NCBI RefSeq assembly: GCF_002209565.1
Contig: NZ_NJIH01000003.1
Span: 620,001 to 684,000 of the forward strand
Direction of reading: 5' to 3'
Length of the DNA: 64,000 bases
Source: Candidimonas nitroreducens
Lineage (GTDB): Bacteria > Pseudomonadota > Gammaproteobacteria > Burkholderiales > Burkholderiaceae_B
The notes under the pieces were generated by a model, which did no database searches, was not told where the DNA came from, and saw only the letters and a program-made list of their open reading frames with translations. Position numbers and translations under genes: made by a program. This document shows positions 8,425 to 16,380 of the stretch, piece after piece. Each line of letters starts with the position of its first letter. The first letter of the stretch is position 1.

Positions 8425-9672
8425 TTACGCAGGCGCGAAGCGTTGCGGATCGCAACTTATCGCACCGCTCTCTTCCAGTTTCTCCATTTCTTGGTCAGTG
8501 AGCCCAGCCATGCTTTGCAGCACTACCCTAGTGTCTTGGCCAATCCGCCGCCCTGCCCATTTGATGTGGCCGGGCGTCAGGGACATGCGCGGCACCACGC
8601 CTGCCAAAGTCACTTCGCCCAGATCGTCGTCAGGTGTGCGGACAAGCATATCCCGTGCTTGGAAGTGTTCATCGGCGAAAATGTCTGCCATGGTAAAAAT
8701 GCGGGTCGCAGGCACCTCTGCTGCATCCAGCGCTGCCTGCACTTGTGCTAGGGCATGCGTTGATGTCCATGCCCTGATCAAAGCCTCCAATTCGGCCTCA
8801 TTCTGGTTGCGGGCTGCTTGGCTGGAAAATCGATCATCGGTTCCGAGGCCAGGTTGCCCCATGGCTCCGGCGAGTCGCCGGAATATCGAATCGGCAAAAG
8901 CCGCAATGTGAATGTAATTGCCGTCAGCCGTCGGGAATAGCGTGTTGGGCGCACTATCCGGCAGGCGCGATCCCGATCGCATACCTGTTTTTTGAGTTTT
9001 ATCGTATGTGGGAACGTAGGATTCCATGAAACTGAAAGCCGATTCCAGCAGGCTGACATCCACGCATTGGCCTTGGCCCGTTTTTTCTCGCGTCAGTAGT
9101 GCCAGCATTGTCCCGAGTGCTGCATAGAGGCCGGCGATGTAATCGGTAAGGGGAATCGCGACTCGGGAGGGGGGGCGATCCGGGTCTCCGATCATATGCC
9201 TCAGGCCACTCATCGCCTCGCCGATGACTCCGTATCCTGGTTTTCCAGAATACGGGCCGGTTTGCCCATAGCCGCTTATGCGTGTCATCACGATATCCGG
9301 CCGGAGCACTTTCAAGTCATCGTATGACAGTCCCCATTTCTCCAAAACTCCAGGGCGAAAGTTCTCTACGACCACGTCAAACCTAGATATGAGTTTTCTG
9401 AGTACTTCGCGGCCTTCTGGAACTCGTAAGTTGAGGGAAATGATTTGCTTGTTGCGGGCAATAGTTGCGGCATATAGAGATTTCCCGTCCACGGTTTGCC
9501 CTAGGCCACGGATGGTGTCGCCGCTTTTTGCCTCGACCTTGATCACTTCTGCCCCAAAATCGGCAAGAAGGCGGGCACAGAACGGCCCTGACGCCGTTGA
9601 CCCCAACTCAAGGACTCGATATCCCGAAAGAGGGCCTGCTTCTTTGAGTTTAAGGATGAGGTCGTCGTGCAC
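8425..9672 (-). CDS. CaiB/BaiF-family CoA-transferase
   Basis: A 415-residue class III CoA-transferase, expected to move CoA between carboxylic acids in the cytoplasm. The N-terminal domain begins 'LSGYRVLELGSTASGPFCARLLADFGA'-like, and 'VVENFRPGVLEKWGL' follows. In the active-site loop 'SGYGQTGPYSGKPGYGVIGE', the position that is Asp in formyl-CoA transferase reads Gly, and a GEA motif follows; this is a recognisable subgroup of the family. The start is GTG at 9672 with AAGGAC upstream. First gene of the operon with the AcuI-like reductase and a Bug receptor, so it likely activates the imported acid. Substrates unknown. Confidence 0.88.
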   Translation of the reverse strand: MHDDLILKLKEAGPLSGYRVLELGSTASGPFCARLLADFGAEVIKVEAKSGDTIRGLGQTVDGKSLYAATIARNKQIISLNLRVPEGREVLRKLISRFDVVVENFRPGVLEKWGLSYDDLKVLRPDIVMTRISGYGQTGPYSGKPGYGVIGEAMSGLRHMIGDPDRPPSRVAIPLTDYIAGLYAALGTMLALLTREKTGQGQCVDVSLLESAFSFMESYVPTYDKTQKTGMRSGSRLPDSAPNTLFPTADGNYIHIAAFADSIFRRLAGAMGQPGLGTDDRFSSQAARNQNEAELEALIRAWTSTHALAQVQAALDAAEVPATRIFTMADIFADEHFQARDMLVRTPDDDLGEVTLAGVVPRMSLTPGHIKWAGRRIGQDTRVVLQSMAGLTDQEMEKLEESGAISCDPQRFAPA

Positions 9673-10107
9673 CGCTGTGTCCTTGTGATATGAGAGAACA
9701 CATTGTGAGAGGCATAGAGAAGACTAACAATCCACATTATTGGAATGGCATGTTCGGAAGCGCCGAACACTGTAGCCGTGCGTAATTTTCTTGTTTGCTG
9801 GGCTTGGGGGAGAACCTCCGTAAGCCCGTTCTTACTGCGCGACAGGGTAGGCGCGATGCGCGTTTTCCGAATTTGATGACTGCTTACTTAATGGCCGAAA
9901 AGGCTTGCCTGATTCAACATGATTTGCCTGGGATCGACGGATGCGCCTGTCGGTGTTTTTTGGGCCAGCCTTTGTTGCTTTTTTCTGATGGGGTTCGACA
10001 GGGGGAGGCTTATTTCCAACCGCGGTGCAGCTACGTTCAGACATAGCAGTCTATGCCCATATAATCAAAATCGCCGGAATTACCTTAGCTCATTAGCTGG
10101 CGATGCT
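9673..10107. other. Divergent intergenic region, no gene seen
   Basis: These 435 bases separate the CoA-transferase operon (minus) from a LysR gene (plus), so both promoters should lie here. The frame upstream of the LysR start stays open but does not resemble the family. The one clear structure is the inverted repeat at 9751-9769. Confidence 0.5.
9751..9769. promoter_or_regulatory. Inverted repeat, possible operator of the CoA-transferase operon
   Basis: TGTTCGG and CCGAACA form a perfect 7-base inverted repeat around AAGCG. It lies about 80 bases upstream of the CoA-transferase start, a reasonable place for a regulator site. Which regulator would bind is unknown. Confidence 0.4.
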
Positions 10108-11049
10108 ATGAACAACACCAAGGATCTGACCGCACAGCATCTTCGATATCTCGTGGCCTTGGTGTCAGAGTGCCATGTGACCCGTGCTGCCGAGAAAATG
10201 GGTATCGGCCAGCCGGCCATGTCCGCGGCTTTGTCACGCTTGCGCGAGTTGTTCGGCGATCCGCTGCTTATCAAGACTACGTCCGGCCTGGAGCCCACGC
10301 CGCGCGCCCAGGAACTGGCGCGGCGGGCGCAGGATGCGATCGAGCTGCTGTCGGGCGCCGAGCGCATGGCCGATACTTTCGACCCCGCCACCAGCAGCGG
10401 CCATTATCAGATCATGGCGTCCGAAGGCGTGACCGCGGTGCTGCTGCCGCGGCTGATGGAGCTGGTACGCGCCACCGCCCCGAATTTGCGGTTGACGGTC
10501 GGGGTGGGCGACATCTTGCGCGCGTCCGAGTTTTTGCGGAATGGCGAGGTGGATTTGATTCTGGGGTTTGTGCAGAAGCCCGCCCAGGATCTCTATCAAG
10601 CCGCGTTGTATTCCCAGCGGCTGGTCTGCATCGCAAGCAGCGCGCATCCGGTGATCCGCGGTTCGCTGTCCTTCGAGCAGTTCATCGAAGCGACGCATGT
10701 CGTATGGGGAGCACCGCCCCTTAGCCACCCAACGCTCGAGCTCATGGTCGACGAGGCGCTCAGGCGCCGCGGCGCCTATCGAAAGGTGGCCCTGCATCTG
10801 TCGAGCATGCGGTCGTCGGCTTCGATTGTGGCCAGGACGGACTTGCTGGCCGTAGTGCCGGAACGTATCGCGATGACGACTACCGGTTCGCTGTCGTTGC
10901 AGACTTTGCCGTTGCCTTTCGAAGTTAGCAGTGTCGATGTAAGCATGTTGTGGCACGAGAGATGGCATCACGCCGCCGCGCATGCCTGGCTGCGTGCCCA
11001 ATTGCGCGACGTGGGCCGTACGCTGCAGCCCGGCAGTGTCTATGACTGA
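10108..11049 (+). CDS. LysR-family transcriptional regulator
   Basis: A 313-residue LysR-type regulator. The helix-turn-helix lies in residues about 8-65, including 'HVTRAAEKMGIGQPAMSAALSRLRELFGDPLL', a pattern common in NodD/PcaQ-like branches. The effector domain covers about residues 95-300. I placed the start at the ATG at 10108, which gives a normal N-terminus; the in-frame stretch before it is not LysR-like. It is divergent from the CoA-transferase operon and ends four bases before the convergent hydrolase. Its likely targets are the divergent operon; effector unknown. Confidence 0.9.
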   Translation: MNNTKDLTAQHLRYLVALVSECHVTRAAEKMGIGQPAMSAALSRLRELFGDPLLIKTTSGLEPTPRAQELARRAQDAIELLSGAERMADTFDPATSSGHYQIMASEGVTAVLLPRLMELVRATAPNLRLTVGVGDILRASEFLRNGEVDLILGFVQKPAQDLYQAALYSQRLVCIASSAHPVIRGSLSFEQFIEATHVVWGAPPLSHPTLELMVDEALRRRGAYRKVALHLSSMRSSASIVARTDLLAVVPERIAMTTTGSLSLQTLPLPFEVSSVDVSMLWHERWHHAAAHAWLRAQLRDVGRTLQPGSVYD

Positions 11050-11053
11050 CCGT

Positions 11054-11791
11054 CTATGCCGCCTGCAGTTTCTGCACCAGGAACTCGACGGCGTCTGACA
11101 GGCGCTCGCCTTCCAGTTCTTTATGCGGGCCGGGGTAGGCGACCAGGCGCTTGTCGGCCGAGCCGATGGCGTCGAATAATGCGTGCGTGCCGGGGTGGTC
11201 GAAGGCTTCGTCATTCCATTGTTGCGTGAACCACACCGGGCAGCTGATTTGCCGCGCCTGCGCTTCCAGGTGCTCGCTGGCTGCGTAGGTGGTAGACCAC
11301 AGCCCGATGGCTGCCGCCTTGATGCGTGCTTCGCTGGCCAGTAGCGGCAGGCCGTATGCCGTGCCCATGGAGACACCGATGTACCCCACGGGTAGCGCAG
11401 CCCAGTCTTCTTGCTGTTGCAGCGCGTCCAGCAGGCATACGAAGTCGGCGGCGATGTCGAAGCGCCCTTTGCCCTGGCGCCATGCGGCGCGGAAATCGTT
11501 CTTGGCACGTATCGGATCCAGCGAGCCATCGGCGCGGCGCTGGCCGTGTACCGGGCCGTCGGGCGCCGCGACGACATAGCCGCGCGGCAGCAACTGATCG
11601 ACTATGGCCAGAATGGCGCCCGATTCCTTGTGGCCGCTGCCTCCGTGGCAGGCCAGAACCAGGCCGTGCGCGCGGCCTTCGGGCACCCAGGCCGTCACTG
11701 GTATCTCGTGGCCGTCTCGCTGCAGGCTGAATCTGTGTATTCCGGGCTGGGCCGGGTCAAGGTGGCTGGCAATTGGAGTGTGCTGCGGCAT
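11054..11791 (-). CDS. Alpha/beta-fold hydrolase
   Basis: A 245-residue cytoplasmic serine hydrolase of the dienelactone-hydrolase/esterase kind. 'LACHGGSGH' gives the oxyanion-hole region, and 'GVSMGT' is the nucleophile elbow with the catalytic Ser. A His in 'YPGPHKELEG' is the likely catalytic base, and 'WNDEAFD' supplies an acidic residue. No signal peptide is visible. It is convergent with the LysR gene and divergent from the bicupin gene across a 357-base gap. Substrate unknown; an ester or lactone is most likely. Confidence 0.85.
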   Translation of the reverse strand: MPQHTPIASHLDPAQPGIHRFSLQRDGHEIPVTAWVPEGRAHGLVLACHGGSGHKESGAILAIVDQLLPRGYVVAAPDGPVHGQRRADGSLDPIRAKNDFRAAWRQGKGRFDIAADFVCLLDALQQQEDWAALPVGYIGVSMGTAYGLPLLASEARIKAAAIGLWSTTYAASEHLEAQARQISCPVWFTQQWNDEAFDHPGTHALFDAIGSADKRLVAYPGPHKELEGERLSDAVEFLVQKLQAA

Positions 11792-12148
11792 TTTGCTTTA
11801 TTCCCGGCATTCTTCACCCGACCGTGGGCATGCGCCAGTCTGGCCTGAGCGATTGTGGCTGGCTCCGCCATTGATGGAGAGCGCCCACGAAATATAGGAT
11901 CGGGGTGGATTAGAGCATTGGCGGCGGGGCGCACGCCATGCCTGTGCGTCGATGGCGTCATCGGCCCGTAGCTATGGCGGCTGGGCCCTTGCCGTATGGA
12001 TAATGGGCGCTCCCTGGACTGCCGGACGCTACACGTGGCAAGGCTGGGGGGAATGCGGCCCCGCCGGACGTACCCATGAGTATGGCTGTGCCGCGGAAAT
12101 TACTTGGTCACAGCTGCGGTGGGAAATGCAGTAATAAAGAAGGCATAT
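11792..12148. other. Divergent intergenic region, no gene seen
   Basis: These 357 bases lie between the hydrolase (minus) and the bicupin gene (plus). Short frames are present but lack codon bias or family resemblance. The only feature I can support is the AGAAGG ribosome binding site just before 12149. Confidence 0.5.
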
Positions 12149-13294
12149 ATGGACGACAACGGAATCCGGCCCGGAACCCTGGGGCCACAACAGATGCAAG
12201 AAAGGTTTGCCCGCTTTCCCGACTACGAGGCGGGCGGTCAGGTTCCCGCGCTTGCGCATGCCAGCGCGGTACAGGCGCTTTGGGGCGGAAAGCTCACTCC
12301 CATCATGGCCGGCGCCGCCGTACAAGGGCGGTTTGCGCGGGCCAAACTGCCCGCCCCGGACAGTGCCTGCACGGGTATGCTGGACTTGCCGGCAGGCGCG
12401 CGTTCGATGGTCTATCGCAACCCCGGCGCGTTCGAGAATATTCTGTGCCTGGATGGCAGCCTGGAAATCGTCTACGGCCCAGATTTGAGCCTGTCGATGA
12501 CGCTTGGCCGCTTCGATATGCTGTCGATCCCGGCGGACGTGCGTCACAGTCTGCACGCAAAAGCAGGTACAGCCGCGCGCGCGGTCATGGTGCTGAACAT
12601 TGTGGAGCAGGGCGACTACGGCGCAAAGTTCGAAGCAGCTACTGTGCCCGAGGCCGTCAGCAAGGCGGCCCTACAGGCCTTGCAACTAAGCATCGAGCCG
12701 CCTTCGCACGATAGCGGCGCCGCTGCAGACCTGGCCGCGCGCGTGGCTCGCTTTGCGACTCTGGTTCCCTATAAAAGCTCGCTGAGCGCCACGGCCGGCA
12801 TTCCGCCCGAAGCCACCGAGATGCTGTCGGCAGGATCGGTTTTCCCGCTCATCGTTCCCGAAGGGCACGTGGGGCGCTCGCGTACGGCGCCCATGTATGG
12901 GCCGCAAGGGCTGTATCTTTCCATCGCCAAGTGTGTCGGAGGCGATGACGGCCCGCCGCCGCATGCCCATTCCGACACGCAGGAATCGTTTTTCGTGCTG
13001 GACGGCGAATGGGAGTTCGCCACCGGCTTCGATAGAGAATGCAGTGTGCAGGCCGAGGCCTACGATGTGCTGGCCGTGCCCACGCGGGTGATGCGCGCGT
13101 TCAAGAACAAGGGAAACAAGCCGGCGCATCTGTTTGTGATTATCCAGGGGCCCAAAAAAATGAACGATACCGTATCGTTCGCCAGCCATATCGGCGATGA
13201 GGTCAAACGCCGCTTCGGGCAGGAAACCATAGAGGCTTATTCGCGCATCAAGATGACGTTCGATGCCGAAGAAAGACTTTCTGCCGATGCGTAG
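12149..13294 (+). CDS. Bicupin protein, gentisate-dioxygenase-like
   Basis: A 381-residue protein with two cupin domains. The C-terminal cupin, near residue 270, has the metal-site motif 'HAHSDTQESFFVLDG', matching HxH-x4-E-x6-G, so it should bind Fe(II) or another divalent metal. The N-terminal cupin, around residues 85-150, lacks a clear HxH and may be structural. Bicupins of this size include ring-cleaving dioxygenases such as gentisate 1,2-dioxygenase, but the match is at fold level only. The start at 12149 follows AGAAGG. A Bug receptor gene follows after 40 bases, suggesting the substrate is imported. Confidence 0.8.
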   Translation: MDDNGIRPGTLGPQQMQERFARFPDYEAGGQVPALAHASAVQALWGGKLTPIMAGAAVQGRFARAKLPAPDSACTGMLDLPAGARSMVYRNPGAFENILCLDGSLEIVYGPDLSLSMTLGRFDMLSIPADVRHSLHAKAGTAARAVMVLNIVEQGDYGAKFEAATVPEAVSKAALQALQLSIEPPSHDSGAAADLAARVARFATLVPYKSSLSATAGIPPEATEMLSAGSVFPLIVPEGHVGRSRTAPMYGPQGLYLSIAKCVGGDDGPPPHAHSDTQESFFVLDGEWEFATGFDRECSVQAEAYDVLAVPTRVMRAFKNKGNKPAHLFVIIQGPKKMNDTVSFASHIGDEVKRRFGQETIEAYSRIKMTFDAEERLSADA

Positions 13295-13334
13295 ATAATC
13301 GCGTATACACCACCGAAAGGAGGGCAAAGCAATC

Positions 13335-14297
13335 ATGAAGTCCCTATTCAATCTTGCCGCCGGCGTGGTGGCATGCCTGGCCGCTACTTGTGCAGCAGCC
13401 GGAACTTATCCGGACAGATCCATACGCCTGGTCGTCCCCGCCGCAGCCGGCGGCAGCACGGATCTTGGCGCCCGGGTCATTGGCGACCTGCTGGGCAAAG
13501 AACTGGGCGTGCCCGTCATCGTAGAGAACAAGGGGGGCGGAGGCGGGCGCATCGGCGCAGCCTACGTGGCTTCGGCCAAGCCCGACGGCTACACGCTGTT
13601 GTATGGAAATTCCATTACCAACGCTTTGCTGCCCGCCGCATCACGCAAGCTGAATTACGATGCCGTCAAGGACTTTGCGCCTGTTGCCCAGGTGTTCTGG
13701 TACCCGACCATCATTGCGTGCAATGTCAATGTGCCGTTCAATGATCTTGCCGGCCTGATCAAGTATGGCAAAGAACACGACGGCAGGCCCGTGGTTGCCA
13801 CAGCGGGTGTGGGCAGCGGCAACCATTTCAGCGGCGCGCTGCTGGGCTCCATGGCAGGCATCAATCAGCTATTCGTGCCCTACAAGGGCAATGCGCCCGC
13901 GGTGCAAGATGTTATCGCGGGGCGTGCGGACTGTATCCATATGACGGAGCTCAAGTCGTATATTGACGCCGGGCGGCTCAAGCCCATCGCCTCGACCGGG
14001 GCACGCCGGGATCCGCGCTTTCCGAATGTTCCCACCGTAAGCGAAAGCGGTCTGAAGGGCTACGACGCCACATGGCGCCAGGCTATTTTCGCGCCGGCCG
14101 GCACGCCGCAGCCCGTCATTCAGAAGCTTACCGCGGCTATCGAGCAGGCCGTCCAATCGCCCACGCTGCCCGCGAAAATGGAAGGCTCTGGTTTCGTGCC
14201 GGAATATGAAAATCCGCAGGCATTGGCGGATCTCATGGCGAAAGACACGCAAAAGTTCCGCAAGATTTCGCAGCAAGCCCATTTGCACCTGGATTAG
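13335..14297 (+). CDS. Bug/TctC-family periplasmic solute receptor
   Basis: A 320-residue periplasmic receptor. A Sec signal peptide covers about residues 1-22, ending near 'AAAG'. Landmarks are 'VVPAAAGGSTDLGARVI', 'KPDGYTLLYGNS', 'VPYKGNAPAVQDVIAGR' and a 'FAPAGTPQPVIQKL' segment. The ribosome binding site AAAGGAGG precedes the ATG. It is paired with the bicupin gene upstream, probably as a transporter-receptor for that pathway, and it is convergent with another Bug gene 64 bases away. Confidence 0.93.
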   Translation: MKSLFNLAAGVVACLAATCAAAGTYPDRSIRLVVPAAAGGSTDLGARVIGDLLGKELGVPVIVENKGGGGGRIGAAYVASAKPDGYTLLYGNSITNALLPAASRKLNYDAVKDFAPVAQVFWYPTIIACNVNVPFNDLAGLIKYGKEHDGRPVVATAGVGSGNHFSGALLGSMAGINQLFVPYKGNAPAVQDVIAGRADCIHMTELKSYIDAGRLKPIASTGARRDPRFPNVPTVSESGLKGYDATWRQAIFAPAGTPQPVIQKLTAAIEQAVQSPTLPAKMEGSGFVPEYENPQALADLMAKDTQKFRKISQQAHLHLD

Positions 14298-14327
14298 ATG
14301 TTGCAGAATCCATGGTGTATGTTGTGC

Positions 14328-14348
14328 CAGGCGCGCACGGGGCGCCTG
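14328..14348. terminator. Possible bidirectional terminator between two Bug genes
   Basis: CAGGCGC and GCGCCTG form a perfect 7-base stem with a seven-base loop in the short gap between convergent genes. A GATTTT stretch follows on the plus strand. There is no long T-run, so the call is moderate. Confidence 0.4.
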
Positions 14349-14361
14349 AGCGGGGGATTTT

Positions 14362-15333
14362 CTATTGTGGGACGATACCGGCGGCTTTGATCAGATCTTT
14401 CCAGCGCTGTTTTTCCGATTTGATGAAGTCTGCGAAAGCGCGGCCCGTGACCCCTTCCACCGCGACAGAGCCTTGGCTTTCGATCGGTGCTTTGAATTCC
14501 GGATCGCTCAGTGTCTTTTGCAGCGCGGTCTCGAGCCTGGCTACTACATTGTGCGGCGTGCCCGCAGGCACGAGCAGCCCGAACCACGCTCTCAAGCTGA
14601 TGTCCGGGTAACCCAGCTCTGTGAAAGTGGGGACGTTCGGAAGCCTGCTCAGGCGGCTTTTGGCGGTCGTGGCCAGGGCTGCGATAGAACCGCTATGAAC
14701 CTGAGGCGTGACGGTAACGGCATAGTCGAACATCAGATCAATAGTGCCAGACAGTAGTGCCGTCATGGCATCTGCCGCACCCTTGAAGGGCACTTGGGTC
14801 ATCTTGGTCTTGGTGATTCGCTGCAGCAGCTGGCTGGTCAGGTTCATGGCGCTTCCAGGCCCTGCAGTCCCGAAATTGATCTTGCCGGGATGTTCGCGGG
14901 TGTAGTCCAGTAACTGCTTGAGACTCCGGAAGCCGTGACTCTTCCCGACAACCAGCACGAGCGGGCTCTCCGAGAATACCCCGACAGGCTCGAAAGATCG
15001 CTCGGGCGAGTACGGCAGATTTTTATATAGCCAAGGGTTGGTTGCCAGCGTGCCGGAGGCGCCGAGCAGCAATGTATACCCGTCTGGTTTTGCATGGGCG
15101 ACGAACTGGGTGCCTACGACCCCAGAGGCGCCTGCCTTGTTCTGGACGACGACGGAGACCCCGAGATTCTTCGTAAGGTGTTTGGCTAGCGTACGCGCCG
15201 CAAGGTCGGTCGCTCCCCCGGCGGGGAATGGAACCACGAAGTTGATTGGCCGTACTGGATACTGCTCGTCGGCGCGAGCCGCCCCGAACAGCATCAATGG
15301 GACAAGAAGGGAAAGCAGCAAGATTTTGCGCAT
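14362..15333 (-). CDS. Bug/TctC-family periplasmic solute receptor
   Basis: A 323-residue periplasmic receptor. It starts 'MRKILLLSLLVPLMLFG' with a Sec signal cleaved near 'ARADEQ'. The core shows 'VVPFPAGGATDLAARTL', 'KAGASGVVG', 'KPDGYTLLLGAS' and 'VPFKGAADAMTALLSG'. The frame runs on far upstream, but the signal peptide and the GAGGAA ribosome binding site fix the start at 15333. Last gene of the YrdC-like/lyase/serine-hydrolase operon, which a GntR regulator probably controls. Confidence 0.93.
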   Translation of the reverse strand: MRKILLLSLLVPLMLFGAARADEQYPVRPINFVVPFPAGGATDLAARTLAKHLTKNLGVSVVVQNKAGASGVVGTQFVAHAKPDGYTLLLGASGTLATNPWLYKNLPYSPERSFEPVGVFSESPLVLVVGKSHGFRSLKQLLDYTREHPGKINFGTAGPGSAMNLTSQLLQRITKTKMTQVPFKGAADAMTALLSGTIDLMFDYAVTVTPQVHSGSIAALATTAKSRLSRLPNVPTFTELGYPDISLRAWFGLLVPAGTPHNVVARLETALQKTLSDPEFKAPIESQGSVAVEGVTGRAFADFIKSEKQRWKDLIKAAGIVPQ

Positions 15334-15347
15334 GGGTTCCTCGATTG

Positions 15348-16343
15348 CTAGGTTGTGAGTGCGTGGCGGATCAGTGTTACGAGTTCTTCGTAGTCGTCTT
15401 CTGTGACGTATTGAGCCGCTTCGGGTGCGACGCATTGCAGTACGATGACGACCCGAATATCGGGAAGGACGCCGATGAAATGGCCGCGTGCTCCGAAGGC
15501 GGTAAAAGCAGCCGGCCGGCCACTCGACGCTTCCACCCACCACATGCAGCCATAGTGGGAAAACATGCCGGTGAGGCCGGTCTTGGAGATGGGCCGCGTG
15601 GTTTGTTCTACCCAATCGGAAGGGATGATGCTGCTGCATTCGAACAGGCCGTGATCCAGATAGAGCTGGCCGAAAGTCGCCTGGTCGTCGGCGGACAGTG
15701 AGAACTGGTAATACGGCGCGCGGGGCGTGGCGCCGAGGTAGTCGCGCCGATACAAGTATCTGCCGTGGGAAAACGGGTCGAAATGTCTCATGCGCGTCGG
15801 CCGGGCGATCAGGCGCTCGAACGCCAGGAAGACGCTCTTGCCGGTCAATTGTTCGAATAGAAGGCCGGCAACGTTGAAGTCCCAATTGTTATAGAACCAC
15901 TTCGCTCCCGGCTGGAATTTCCCTCGGGCCGGGCGGGGTTCGTGCAGCCAGTGATGGTGTTGCGGCCGGCTGCGCAGCGAAGGATAGTCGGGCTGTGCGG
16001 GTTGGGGCGGGGCGGGTAGAAAGATCCCGGAACGGGAGCAGAGCAGATCCCAGAGCCTGGCTGTCTTCTCGTGCCCGGTCAGGCCGGGCGCCTCGTCGAA
16101 ATCGGCGTCGCCAAGGGTTATGTTGACGTCGATGTCGCCATTCCGGACGGCGATTCCGTACAGGGCTCCGAGCAGCGATTTCCGTACTGAATTGACCGGT
16201 ACCGGTCGATCGCATGGGCCGATCCGCAGCAAAAGCTGGCCCTGGTGACGCAACACCAGGGCAATGGATTCACCGCGCGACTCCATCCAGCGTTCGATAC
16301 GGCGCAGGCTCTTCGCGGTGCCGCCGCTGCCGATTACACCCAT
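15348..16343 (-). CDS. Serine hydrolase, class C beta-lactamase-like fold
   Basis: A 331-residue protein of the penicillin-binding/beta-lactamase-related hydrolase group, such as EstB-type esterases. It has SxxK as 'NSVRKSLLGALYGIAV', YxN as 'WFYNNWDFN', and a third motif at 'FGARGHFIGVLPD'. These give the Ser/Lys/Tyr catalytic set. No signal peptide is visible, so it is probably a cytoplasmic esterase or amidase rather than a resistance enzyme. AAAGAGG precedes the ATG at 16343. It lies between the lyase (37 bases) and the Bug receptor (14 bases), so it probably cleaves an ester or amide form of the pathway substrate. Confidence 0.82.
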   Translation of the reverse strand: MGVIGSGGTAKSLRRIERWMESRGESIALVLRHQGQLLLRIGPCDRPVPVNSVRKSLLGALYGIAVRNGDIDVNITLGDADFDEAPGLTGHEKTARLWDLLCSRSGIFLPAPPQPAQPDYPSLRSRPQHHHWLHEPRPARGKFQPGAKWFYNNWDFNVAGLLFEQLTGKSVFLAFERLIARPTRMRHFDPFSHGRYLYRRDYLGATPRAPYYQFSLSADDQATFGQLYLDHGLFECSSIIPSDWVEQTTRPISKTGLTGMFSHYGCMWWVEASSGRPAAFTAFGARGHFIGVLPDIRVVIVLQCVAPEAAQYVTEDDYEELVTLIRHALTT

Positions 16344-16380
16344 GTCTGCCTCTTTCCCCGATTCCTCTGGTAGCGGAGCT

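Noticed and set aside
9919-10107. In-frame N-terminal extension of the LysR gene
   Set aside because: The extension is not LysR-like, and the ATG at 10108 gives the normal helix-turn-helix spacing.
10234-11577. A 447-codon minus-strand open frame
   Set aside because: It overlaps the LysR gene antisense and the hydrolase gene out of frame, and has no conserved motif.
15334-15885. In-frame upstream extension of the Bug gene at 14362
   Set aside because: It lies antisense-free but out of frame within the serine hydrolase gene. The signal peptide and ribosome binding site place the start at 15333.
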